Of a DNA stretch of 64,000 nt, positions 33,952 through 45,041 are shown in pieces. The notes under the pieces are model-generated. The model was not told the origin of the DNA, searched no databases, and saw only the letters and a program-made list of their open reading frames with translations. Numbering within the stretch: the stretch's first letter is position 1; each line of letters begins with the position of its first letter. Made by a program: the position numbers and the translations under genes. Source of the DNA: Allium sativum (taxonomy: Eukaryota; Streptophyta; Magnoliopsida; Asparagales; Amaryllidaceae); contig CM060915.1 in the NCBI GenBank assembly GCA_030737875.1, positions 899,437,177-899,501,176 of the forward strand, in the 5' to 3' direction.

Positions 33952-35730
33952 ACCCAAATGATCAAACAAATCATCTATCCGTGGTTGAAGATACATGTTC
34001 TTCCTCGTCACCTTATTCAACTCATGGTAGTCTACGCACAACCGAAGGGAACCATCCGCCTTGGTAGCAAACACCACTGGTGCTCCCCATTCAGAAACAC
34101 TCCTTCTGGTAAATCCCTTCTTCAAAAGATCGCTGACTTGCACCCCGAGCTCTCGCCGCTCCCTTGGTGCCATACGACGAAGTGGCATCACTATAGGTCT
34201 GGAATCTTTCACTAAATCAATACGGAACTCAATCTCTCAGTGTGGTGGAGGGCCGTTCACTTCCTCGAAGACGTCCGGATACTGGCCAACCACGGGCAAA
34301 CCAGACAACTCACTACGCGGGATGTCGAGGGAATTTAGAAAACTAGCCGTTACCCCATCACTAAGTAGACCACCAAACACTACCCTCCGCCCATCATCTG
34401 CTCTAGCTGTCACTAAAAAGCCCTCACTGTCTACCACCACCCCGTATCTTTGGAGCCAATCAACTCCCAAATTAATGTCGAACCCAGTAAAGCCCAAAAC
34501 AAAGAAATCACAAACAAACATGCATCCATGACTCGATAAGACCACATTACAACAAATCATGCTAAGGTTAGTCGAACCACCAATCGGGTTCGTCCCTACT
34601 AAAGGTCTATCGACAATCTCGGGTTCGAATCCCAACCTATCTACCGGATCACTAGATATGAAAGAAGTGGAAGCTCTGGTATCAAACAAAACTCTAACAG
34701 GAACATCATAAACAGGAAGGATACCTTGAATAACGACATTCTTTCCCTTCTTCACCGCAGTTGGGGCATTCGACGAAGAAGGAATAGCATTAAGGGCATA
34801 TGCTTTCACCATCTCCTTTTCTTTAGGGGGTTGCTAACATTTGTCCTTGTGATGGCCCACTTGGCCACAGTTGAAGCACTTCATGTCTACTGGCTTGGCT
34901 CGACCATTACTGAGATAATGGCCCGTCTTGCCACAGCTAAATCACTCAACATCTTTCTTCTTCTTTTGGCCAACCTTAGCTTGGTTATGCTTCCTCTTGC
35001 TCTGAGAACCACTCTTGCCTCCATCGCTTGCTTACGGTTTTGGCTCCTCTGCAGATGCGACCTCAGTCTTCGACTTAGGGTAAAGACTTTCCGATCTTAA
35101 AGCTTTCACCACAATCGATTCAAACGTCTCATCGATGTGGTTAATAAGCCTTTCCCCCAAGTATCCACCCAAGCCAGTTTTGAACTTCTCATTCTTCTTC
35201 TCGGCAGTATCTATTAGGGATAACCCATATTTCGACAAAGTGTCGAATTCGCCAATATACTCCGAGACATCTCTTCCATTCTGCTTGAGTTCCAAAATTT
35301 TCTTAAACAGCACTGACTTCTGAGCAGCTGGAATGAACTTATCGCTAAAGCGAGCCTTAAACTGATCCCAAGTAATCTGATCCTCGGGAGTAGCTGCCTT
35401 TATAGCATTCCACAAATTCATTTCCCGTCCTTGCAGCTGACGGGATGCTAGCCTCCTCTTCGTCGCATCCTCGATACCAAATCTTCGAAGATACGCTCGC
35501 AGCTATCCAACCAGGAACGACTTCCCACCAAGACTAGTATAGTCCTTGTTTAGCTTGGCGAAATCGGCCCTAGGCGCCTGCACTATTGGACAACCTCCAT
35601 TACCAGCATTGGGAGCTGCCCTCTGCACATCCCTAAGCATCTCCCTCATGAGGTCAGTAAACATTGTCCTCATCTCAGCGGCATTCCCATTATTGGCTCC
35701 TCTACCGGTACCCCTTGCGTATCGGCTCAT
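33952..35730 (-). pseudogene. gag-pol: element F gag-protease and first part of RT, broken by stops only
   Basis: It starts at ATG 35730 (MSRYARGTGRGANN). The frame stays the same down to the D insertion, with stops at 35503 (TAG in SFLVG-LRAYLRRFG, expected Trp), 35032 (TAA), 34942 (TGA, removing the first Cys of knuckle one), 34834 (TAG) and 34237 (TGA where D has Arg CGT). Gag capsid covers 35420-35040. The second zinc knuckle is complete (CFNCGQVGHHKDKC). The protease active site reads LFDTRAS, with Arg replacing the essential Gly of D-T/S-G (AGA at 34675-34677, one G-to-A change), so it was probably dead before or besides the stops. RT begins with [15 protein letters not shown] and LCVDYHELN and breaks at the GCGCC target. 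Confidence 0.92.
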
Positions 35731-35924
35731 TGTTTAATCTGCACAGAGAAAACGATTAACCATCCTCTTTGTGGTGTCAGTGCAGTGCGACTTCATCCTT
35801 AGCTATACTAATAATATATATAATATATATAGCTCTTAAAAACCAAAATAATCACAAAAACACACTCTCATATACGTGTACTATCTCTCCATGATAACTT
35901 CTCTAGGCTAACTACGCAACTAGA

Positions 35925-35936
35925 GCTCTGATACCA
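35925..35936 (-). promoter_or_regulatory. primer-binding site of element F, initiator-Met tRNA
   Basis: The minus strand reads TGGTATCAGAGC, 2 nt from the LTR, with about 195 bp of leader to the gag ATG. Confidence 0.92.
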
Positions 35937-35938
35937 AG

Positions 35939-38395
35939 TGTGATGGCCCGCCCCGCACTAGCCGACATTTCCAATGAAAGTGCGTTGTACTGGTGTCCAA
36001 CTGGCACGGGACGATCGCCAAAGAAAGGGAAAAGAAGAGAACTTACTGGTGAACTATCATAGAACCTGTAGAATGTCTCACAGCGCATGGAACAAAATAT
36101 AATAATAGGCGAGACAGTGCACTGATAACTAAAACCAACATCAACATCATCATCAGAGTAGCGGAAATCCAAATACATCTTATTACAACTTTCCAAATTA
36201 CTGTCTCTAAACAAAAGAAATAAAGGTACACCACTAATGCCCAAAGTAGTGACCTCAGCAACACGGGGAGAATATCTATATATATGTATCATACGTGGAA
36301 GACTTCTACTCGTCTCCGGTATAACTACTCGTGCATACCACCTAACCTGCCTCAAGTTTGCTCGTGAAAGCACCCAGAGAAATAAGAAGAGACATAAACT
36401 CTAGGTAAGACAAAAAGTCTGGTATGAGCGATAAGCAGCTAAACAGAACAATAACAGGTATACTAAACCATACCTGAACCTGGACCTGCAAACAAAGAGT
36501 TAGCACTGCATACCGTACAATACTCTAAGGTGCCACTAACATGTGGTGTAAAGAATACGGGGGTGGGGGTGTGCATGTCATAATGATGGCAAACAAATCA
36601 ACATAGCAACCATCCTCACATCTCTCACTCAGTGCGTAAAGCATACGATGTCCACCACTGTCAATCATTAGACCCATCAAAGTAGTGACGGAGTTCGACT
36701 TGTACAACTACTGCTACTACCAAGCTTACCCCATGAAGTCATGACCAAAACTTTACAAATGACCCCACTTCATAGGTCTATAGCTCTTTAGTCGTACCTA
36801 GGCCACTGTGGCCCTGAATCTGTTCACGTACCCCCTACACATAGTGATCCAAAGTCATATACATCGACAACCCCTTAGCACACGTCCCGTAGCAAAACCC
36901 AACTCATGAAGTTAACTCATTGGTTCCCAACTGGATCCCGAGTACAAACTTCCCACTTGGACTACCTTTGCATCTCGGGTTTTGGTCTTCTTCTCCGGAT
37001 CGGTCTTCATTCAGTTCATAGTTTATGCCTCGCGTTCAAGCTTCCTGGTTCAGTTCGTGGTCACCATGCTGGTTCGGATCGGTTCTCTTTTCCTCGTTCA
37101 GTCCATGGTCACCACCCCAGTTCAGGTCAGGTCGTGCTCACCCCTCGGGTCGGATCGGGTTGCTGCATACGGATCGGGTCGTGACACAAAGATCAACTCT
37201 TGGCTCCTCCTCCTGGTTCGGATCGGCGTCATCATATCGGATCGGTTCGTGGTGCATCAGATCGTAGTGCATCGAATCTGAGCTTCAGGTGCATCAGATC
37301 GTGAGTTTCATGCGGCGGTTCGGTTCGGAGGAGCGGCTCGTGGCACATAGGGGCGATCTGATCCGGGTCCCGTACAATTTCCTGCACTTCTTTCCAGCGA
37401 CTGTTTTACACCATTTGACGGCGTTTTCAACCAATCTAACACTTCTAGGCAATCACAAAGCATACCATACAGTTATAGCAACATGTATAATCATCCACAA
37501 ACAGCAAAAAAACAATCATAGCATGTAAAATGGATTAAACATACACAAAACCCCATATTTTCCCCTTAATCATGTTTAAGCAAATCTAATGATAGGATTA
37601 GCAAAACTTAACCAACTTAGCCAAATTTTCTAACAGAGGTCTAAAACAATATTTCGAAATTTATAAATATTTTTCCAGAATTTATTTATGCATAAATTCG
37701 CTAATTAACACTAATCACCATAATTAACTGTAATTAGTGCAAAAACAATGCTAATCACTCACCTTTCCCACAAATAAAACTCAGATCTGAAATGAATCTC
37801 TGTTTTGGCGTTGTTCCCAAGGCAACGCAGCAGCTCTATCTCAATCTCTATGCTAATCCGCCTCAATTTGATGTTAATTAGGCCAATACTTGATTAAACG
37901 GTGATTAGAAGGTGTTTTAGATGTTGGAGGCCATGGCTAGGTTGAGAGGAATGAATAGTGACGGCTGAAAAATGAGAAAAAGGTATTCTCCAAACCCTAA
38001 CAGCCCTTTTAAACTCCTAATCCCGAAATTTCTCTTTGGGCCTAGTTGTTAATCATCCGTTCAGCCCAATTAAGCTATTTTTCACCATCTGAAACTTGTT
38101 TCAGCCATATCTCCCAAACGGTGAGTCCGTTTGGCTAATGACCACTCTACGGAAAGGTAAACCATCATCCGGAGCCAATGGAAGTGGTTTCAGGTCAAAA
38201 TTCATTTCCAGTCAAAAGTTATGGTCAAAACAAGATTAGCTATGGGCAAAACGGTCATTTAAAAATTGAAAAAAATCACGAACATGGGAAATGACCCCAC
38301 TAGTCGTCTCCCAAAGTTACATGACCATACGACTTCGTATGTGAAAGAAACAAATATTCTATGATCTTATGATGCGTAGAATGCGGGTCGTTACA
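35939..38395 (-). mobile_element. 5' LTR of element F
   Basis: 2457 bp, collinear with 14227-16732 but lacking one unit of the GC-rich tract (near 37140) and a short piece near 36105. It ends ...GATGCGTAGAATGCGGGTCGTTACA-shaped at 38395 and is followed by the ATATA duplication. Confidence 0.93.
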
Positions 38396-38492
38396 ATATA
38401 TATATTCATTTTTTTTATTTTTCTTCATTAATTAATTAATCCTTTAATTAATTATCTTTACGGCATAGTATATCTAATTTTGGGGTGTTACT
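38396..38492 (-). mobile_element. 3' LTR of element C, displaced last 92 bp plus target duplication
   Basis: Matches 45418-45513 (ATATATTCATTTTTTT... to ...GGGGTGTTAC). The final base is T where CA is expected, so on the minus strand this LTR opens AG instead of TG. Confidence 0.93.
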
Positions 38493-38500
38493 TTCTCCCC
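38493..38500 (-). promoter_or_regulatory. polypurine tract of element C
   Basis: The minus strand reads GGGGAGAA beside the LTR, preceded by TTCAAGGACGAAATCCTTT, like the equivalent sites of D, F and B. Confidence 0.85.
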
Positions 38501-39079
38501 TACTTAAAGGATTTCGTCCTTGAAATCTTCAAGTTAAGAAGAATGTTACCATCCTACCAACCACAACCATCTACTCATCCATTATACACAAGCATCCATT
38601 GTCCTTCGAAGAATTCTAATGCCTGTACAAACATATGCATAAGTGTGTGTATATGTTCCTATATCCTAATGCAAAAATTAGGCGATCCACTGATTCAGTT
38701 GACCTCCTTAATGCAATATATGTCTGTGCCATGTATCCAATATGTATGCAAAAGAATCCTAATGATACATATAAATTCTATATGTGTGCACAACCACCAC
38801 CAATATGCAACATCCATGTGATGAGCCTACCATATTACATCCATAAAAAAATTTGCACACATCCATATGCAATATGTAAGTGATTGAGCCGATCTAGTGC
38901 ATCCATGAGCAACCACTAGCAAACACTTGCATCCACTTACATCCATCAATCATACCATGTCTCAAACACATGTTTACAACCATAGGCTTTTTCCTAACTA
39001 AAGATCAAAGATATAATCGAGAGGATATACTAAACGATAGAACAAGTATAAACAAAGCGATAGAAAAAGGAGAAGTTAA
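38501..39079 (-). other. 3' untranslated region of element C
   Basis: Homologous on the minus strand to 30109-30679 of D over most of its length, including the stem-loop (38701-38708 with 38680-38687) and flanking TGCATTA copies. No coding potential. Confidence 0.7.
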
Positions 39080-40450
39080 GAATATACCCTCCAAAAGGAA
39101 AGGGTACATCGAACTCATCTTGTCTTACGTCTTCCAAGTCGCGTCTCCTTGATCATCTTCCCATTCGAATTTAACCAATTGACCTCTCGGTTGTGTAACT
39201 TCTTGACCTCCGATCCAAGGATGCATGTAGGAGCTCGTCTAATCGTGGCATCTAGCTCCACTTCCACTTCTCTAAGCGTGCTCGGCTCCGCTACTTCCGC
39301 CGTGTCATGTAAACACTTCCTCAAATGCGACACATGGAACACGTCATGAACTTTACTAAGCTAGTTGCCTCTTCTCATGTCCCTCCCAAATCTAGGATAC
39401 ATAACCTCAAAAGATCTTCAAGGACTCTATTCACCCCTTCCTATCCGTCCATCCATCTGTGGACGATAAGCGATGCTCAGACTTAACGCTTTTTGCATAT
39501 CACCTTTTTCTCTTGCATCGAAAACTACTCCAAACCCTGTCCCGCAAGCACCGATATATACTGTAAACGGTTTGCTCCCATCTAGCAAAGTCAAAACTAG
39601 AGCTGTCGTCAAAGCCCTCTTCAAACGTTGGAAAGCATCGTCAAAGTCAACATCCCAAGAAAAAGTCAAGTTCTTCTTCGTTAACCGAGTAAGTGGGGCT
39701 GATATCTTCGCGAAGTCCTTAATGAACTTCCTATAATAGCCCGCCAGCCCTAGAAAGCTTCTTACTTCCATTGCGTTTCTAGGATCCTTCCAATCTTGGA
39801 TTGCCAACACCTTTGCGGGATCCACAGCTATCCCTTCCTTAGAGACCATGTGTCCTAAGGACCTCACTTCTCTTCTCTCTCTCGGAGCCATGTGTCGTAC
39901 TGGTAATGCAACAGGCTTTGCATTATCTACTAGGTATATACGAAAGTCTACCTCACGCCTCGGGGGTAAACCCCAAACTTCATCTAAGACTTCATCATAC
40001 TAACGGACCACATGAATAGATTCCAAATCATCATTGGACGCGTCAAGAGATTCTAGGTAGCTAAGCATCACTGAACCCCTAGGGTCATAAGAAATATCAA
40101 GGGTCTTTCCACAACGAGTCAACGATCTAACTACCCTTCTTACACAATCTAGGATGGCACCGTATCTGGCTAGCCAATCCATGCCTAGAATCAAGCCATA
40201 GCCCATGAAGTCAAGAACATAGGCGTTGCATTCAAACCCAACGCCCAAGATAGACACTCTCAAATCGCATCGCACCATAAATAAATGAGCCGAACCACCA
40301 ATAGGATTTGAGACTACCATGGGATCCCTAACTAGACTAGTATTTAGGTGCAGTGTTTCAACTAACGAAGCAGATACAAACTAATGTGAAGCGCCAAAAT
40401 CAAACAAAGTTTGAACAGGATGATCAAAAAGGAAAACCAAATTTCAACCG
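39080..40450 (-). pseudogene. pol: element C protease to chromodomain, heavily deleted
   Basis: Reading leftwards: a protease piece that has lost the normal D-S-G triad spacing near 40400 but keeps [15 protein letters not shown], then MAPRERRE joined directly to [12 protein letters not shown]. This join deletes the RT palm including the catalytic DD box. Next come the RT C-terminus ([15 protein letters not shown]) and the start of RNase H ([10 protein letters not shown], where the usual Asp of T-D-A is G). A short integrase core scrap with RVLEDLLR-like residues at about 39400-39440 runs into the integrase C-terminus (FHVSHLRKCLHDT). The chromodomain-like tail keeps both Trp in a shifted frame. 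The deletions mean no active enzyme is possible. Confidence 0.88.
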
Positions 40451-40900
40451 AGATGTTTCTACCTCTATCAGGTATACCAGCCGTGAGGGAACGCATCTGC
40501 CCTCCAGAAGATCTTGTATTTTGTCCTTACCCTTGCCCTCGCTTGTTTGGACAATCCTAATAAGACGTCCTGTCTCTCGTAATTATTACAACTAGTCTTC
40601 TTCTTCTTCTTCTTCTTTAAGTAGTCAGGTATTTCACAAGTGTGGCACTTCCTTTTCTCTTGTCCCCTTTGTTATCCTTACCGCCTTTCTTTAGATCTAC
40701 TTTCTTATCGTTTGTCCTTTCCATGTCTCTCCTGCACATTCTCCATTCGTAACCTTCCACCAAAATGAAGCTTCACCCTTCATTAACCAAGCAGCTGGTT
40801 GAACCTTCCTCCCATCATCTACCTCAATGTTACCAACAAGTCCTCCACTTCCTTCTAGCTTTGACAAACATCTCAGTCCCATGAAGCGGTTTTCTGCCCA
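40451..40900 (-). pseudogene. gag: element C gag remnant
   Basis: The minus strand keeps QPAAWLMKGEASFWWKVTNGE, cut at a 19-residue match here (QPAAWLMKGEASFWWKVTN), which aligns with D gag at 23180-23240. The rest of capsid is deleted, and a purine-rich stretch with (AAG)n at 40599-40617 marks the knuckle region, whose cysteines are lost. Confidence 0.8.
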
Positions 40901-41123
40901 TCGTATGGAAGTTCTTACATATCTTAGAAAAAGCGTCTATACGCGGAGGAAGAGATTCAAAAAGGAAAGAGGAAGAGATCCAAAACGGAGAATCGGAAGG
41001 AAGATATATGGCTTTTGGGGATTATGTTTTTCAAAATAAACTTTTCTTTTGAAGATGCTTCCTTTAAAAAACTTTTTGAAAATAGTTTTCAAAAAAAACT
41101 TTAATCTAAGCTGGTAACCTTCA

Positions 41124-41135
41124 GCTCTGATACCA
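41124..41135 (-). promoter_or_regulatory. primer-binding site of element C, initiator-Met tRNA
   Basis: The minus strand reads TGGTATCAGAGC, 2 nt from the LTR. The following GCTGAAGGTTACC is shared with D. Confidence 0.92.
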
Positions 41136-42390
41136 AGTGTAACATCCCACGTCCGTTAATGTCACTCACGAAGGGAATGCATTAAGTTTCGTAGAGCATT
41201 ATGAGTAAGGAGAATAGAATATTACAAGACAGATAAATAAAGTAGTACTTTAAAATTTTATAACTTTATTGCAGTGGAAACAAAAATAAAGTTGGGTTAC
41301 ATCTTCAAATATCAAAACCAATTACATAATATCAGTGTACAAAAGCCTTTAGAGTGCATAATTTTAAAGCCATATTCCCCAACAAAAACGCTTAAATAGG
41401 TGGAATAAAAGCCAAGCAGTTCTTCAAGAACATCTAATTACCCAAGCAGAGAGAAATCTGAATCAAGCTTGAATATTTCCTCCCTGAAAACCAGGGCGGG
41501 AAACGGAAGAAAAGAGGCGAAAACAAACTAGGTCAAACATAAAGTCTGGCGAGTCCAATAACTTTAACAATATAATTATTAAAGTAATATGACAAGACAT
41601 AAACTGAAAAATAAGGAATGACTGTGAAACAAGCAGGCATGACCAGCTAAGCAAGATGAATAAGACAACGTTAATTACACTTCTAATCACTATAGGATAA
41701 ATACTACACTGCACCAATACTAGTCACTCTAAGAGTTGATCCCGCCTACTGAACATAATAATCATAGTAATGATAATGGTAGTCTTCGTGTACTCCTAGC
41801 TGTCTTCATAGGTGTCGTCTGCTCCTATCTCCACTAGTAGTACGCACTACCCTCCACATTCTAATTGAAACATTTATTCATAATATGGTAGTCGTACTCC
41901 TAGCTGTCTTTATATGTGTCACCTGCTCCCATCTCCACTAGTCGTACCCATTACCTTCCCCATTCGATCGGCTCTCTAACTCGAAGATACCCGTGCTGGT
42001 CCCACAGTAGGGTGTATCACTCCCTAAAGTGGCAACCCAATATGACGGAAATACATGGCTTATACCTACACGATGCAACAACGTCTTACCTACCATCCCG
42101 GGCCCACGCATGCACATGACCCCATTGGACTTGCATTGCCACCGCTAACCCGTTTTGACCTCTTACAATCAAATCCAGTAAGCGTGTCCCGTCCTCGACC
42201 TAGATCGAGCTCACTTGGATACTAAATGGGTTACTGGTTAAAAAGGGTCCCCACACTTGACACAAGCTTTCCACCTATGCTTGATCTCCACTAGGATTTC
42301 CCACTTAACCCCCTTTTATTCATGTCTTCTTACATGTTTCAACTTGGTTAAGTGTTTATAACTATATCCCACATGTCAGCCATGTTTACC

Positions 42391-42748
42391 ACTTATCAAA
42401 TCAACATGTATTATTGGTTAAGTTTGTCTTAACCCTATCCATTTATCAGATCAATATATATATTATTGGTTAAGCTGGTCTTAACCTTATCCACTTATCA
42501 GATTAATATATATTATTGGTTAAGCTGGTCTTAACCCTACCACTTATCAAATTAATATATACTATTGGCTAAGCTGGTCTTAACCCTAACCACTTATCAG
42601 ATTAATATATATATTACTGGTTAAGCTGGTCTTAACCCTACCCACTTATCAGATTAATATATATTATTTGTTAAGCTGGTCTTAACCCTACCCACTTATT
42701 AGATTAATATACATTATTGGTTAAGCTGGTCTTAACCCTACCCACTTA
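42391..42748. repeat. seven-unit 51-bp tandem hairpin array, C right LTR
   Basis: Unit starts are near 42391, 42441, 42492, 42542, 42591, 42643 and 42693. Single changes in some arms (GGCTAAG, TTGTTAAG) weaken two hairpins. Confidence 0.9.
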
Positions 42749-42761
42749 ACATGTTTTATGT

Positions 42762-42763
<2 letters not shown>

Positions 42764-42796
<33 letters not shown>
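42764..42796. repeat. (AT)n microsatellite, C right LTR
   Basis: Counterpart of 11587-11616, a few repeats longer. Confidence 0.95.
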
Positions 42797-42799
<3 letters not shown>

Positions 42800-42998
42800 A
42801 TAACATGTTTTACTTAATTTATGATTAAGTACGTCTTAGTTTACAGATACATTGGGTAAGAGAATAACTTCCTAAGTATCAACCCCAAAGACCGAAATCA
42901 ACATCAGATCGATATTCAGAGAATTACTCAACTCAATCAATCTTCTGTTTGTCAGTCATACTCGTCTTTGATCAGCATTACTTAATTATTAATGCACA

Positions 42999-43340
42999 GA
43001 CCTCTCACATTAACTCGATTGCTTGTGGCTGTATGAGATGTCGGATGGTTCCGGGCAGACTTCCAACACAAACCAGAATTAACCTCGTGTCTAAGCATCT
43101 TTTAATTATGCTTACGACCTCTCACATTAGACTGCCGTTTACGGTTGCTGGATGTGTCGGGTGGGTCTGGGAAGTCTTATACCACAAACAAGTCTAACCT
43201 CGTGTCTTAGGCAATTACTTCGCATTTAATTTATACCTTTGACCTCTCACATTTGACTACCCTTTGTGGTTTCTGGATATGTCAGGCGGGTCCGGGCAGT
43301 CTTATACCACAAACGAGTCTAACCTCGTGTCTTAGGCATT
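42999..43340 (-). repeat. three-copy hairpin module, C right LTR
   Basis: Units start at 42999, 43116 and 43241, collinear with 11819-12160. The first is the most diverged in both LTRs. Confidence 0.9.
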
Positions 43341-44433
43341 TATTATTACACATAATTATTTAACCCCAATATGGATTAATATCCCTATTTCAAATTGTCA
43401 ATAATTTCCAATTTAATCTATGTCCAAAATTGTCATCTAAATTATGTCCATAATTTCTAGGCATATAAATTATGTCAATTAATGTCTACAATTAATTATA
43501 TGCTTTTAAGCCATTTTATGTCAATTTCACAACTTCAATATTTAATATTTTCCCAATATCCCCACGTCATTCGTATGTGTAATTCATGAAATATGTTAGA
43601 CTCGCAAATAGTCTAACTCATAGGAAGAGAAGAAACATCACAACTTGCATAACACATAAAATGGATCTAACTAGCATATAAGAATAGTCTAGCATGGATC
43701 AAAACTTGTATGATTATAATTCATATTAACATAAATTTGCATAATCAATAACTTACATAGGCAATAGGCATAATTTGCATAAACTACAAACTGGCATGGA
43801 TCAAATTACATAAGATATGATTTGCATAGATCTATACACATAAAGGTGAACTTGCATATATGAACATGATTTTCGCATAAAGTTGCATATGATCAACATA
43901 CAAACTTGTATTAAACTTGCATATGTAATTTAGACATGTAAACTAAGATTCACATATAAGCTTACATATGATTCACGTACAAACTTGCATATGATTTATA
44001 TCCAAACTTACATATAAACTAATGTCACAAAAAAAAATGAATCAAATTAAACATATGTGATTAGACATATGAAATGGATCCACCAACATAAGTTAACAAA
44101 AAATGGCATATGAACCAATATCATGAATCTTTGTACATAAGACAACAACTAGCGTATATTCACAAAATAGACAATATCATATTGATCAATGATTCAACAG
44201 GCACAATCTTATAACCCAAATTATAACTCATCATAATTAATTTATTAATTATTTTGTGAAAGAAATTGTACTCACAAATAACGGATTAGAAAAGAGAATA
44301 AATTCGTTCGTCGTTTGTTCTACAATCTTGCCTCACAATTCCTTAGCTTTAAGAAGAAGGTGAACTATTCCAGCAGCAGCATAGTGGCTAAGAGACTAAT
44401 TTAGTTTAGGTTTAGAGCTTGAGTCTATGTATG

Positions 44434-44441
44434 CTTATATA
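44434..44441 (-). promoter_or_regulatory. TATA box candidate, C 5' LTR
   Basis: The minus strand reads TATATAAG, the same as in the other LTR. This is the copy that would start the C genomic transcript. Confidence 0.5.
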
Positions 44442-45008
44442 GAAGTTTAGATTAATTCTAGCCTTTAGATATTAGGTTTTTAATCCGCATCGTACACCTA
44501 GTGCCGAGTCAACAAATGTATTTTATATATATTAATACCCTTTTATTTTTCTTCCCTTAAATTAATATGAATTGAACTTAAACATCTAATTACATGTTTT
44601 CTTCGACTAGCGTATTCTTCTTAATTGATGTCAATTAACATTGAATAACAATTTTACTATATTCCTCAAATTAACATACTCTGCTTAATGTTAATTGACA
44701 TAAGTGACAAATTAGCATAAGCATTTATACAAATTATGATAATTACATGGTTTCCTAACAACACCCTATTAACATATTTACAATTTGATGTCAAATAACA
44801 TGCTTTTACAAATGAACATAAATGCCCAATTAACATATTTTCTTTAATTAATATCAATTAGTATGAATGACAAATTAGCACAAACACATATATAAACTAA
44901 GGTCAATTACATGTTTTTCAATCAATGCTATATTAACACACATTTACAAATTAATTTCAATCTATTCATGTTTACATATTCTTCCTTTACTGTATACATT
45001 AATTGCCC

Positions 45009-45041
<33 letters not shown>
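45009..45041. repeat. (TA)n microsatellite, C right LTR
   Basis: Alternating AT with one TG step. Counterpart of 13826-13866. Confidence 0.9.

Larger units (their letters stand above)
14227..38395 (-). mobile_element. element F: Ty3/gypsy chromovirus inserted in the LTR of C
   Basis: F is about 9.65 kb of its own sequence, with LTRs 14227-16732 and 35939-38395. The internal region is split by element D at a GCGCC target. The primer site (35925-35936) is next to the right LTR and the polypurine tract (16733-16746) next to the left, so F reads leftwards. It carries gag, protease, RT, RNase H, integrase and a chromodomain-like C-terminus in a single frame with 12 stops and one frameshift, so it is no longer coding-competent. 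The two LTRs differ by about 4% over the first 155 bp. The domain order and chromodomain place it with the chromoviruses, probably near Del/Tekay. Confidence 0.93.
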
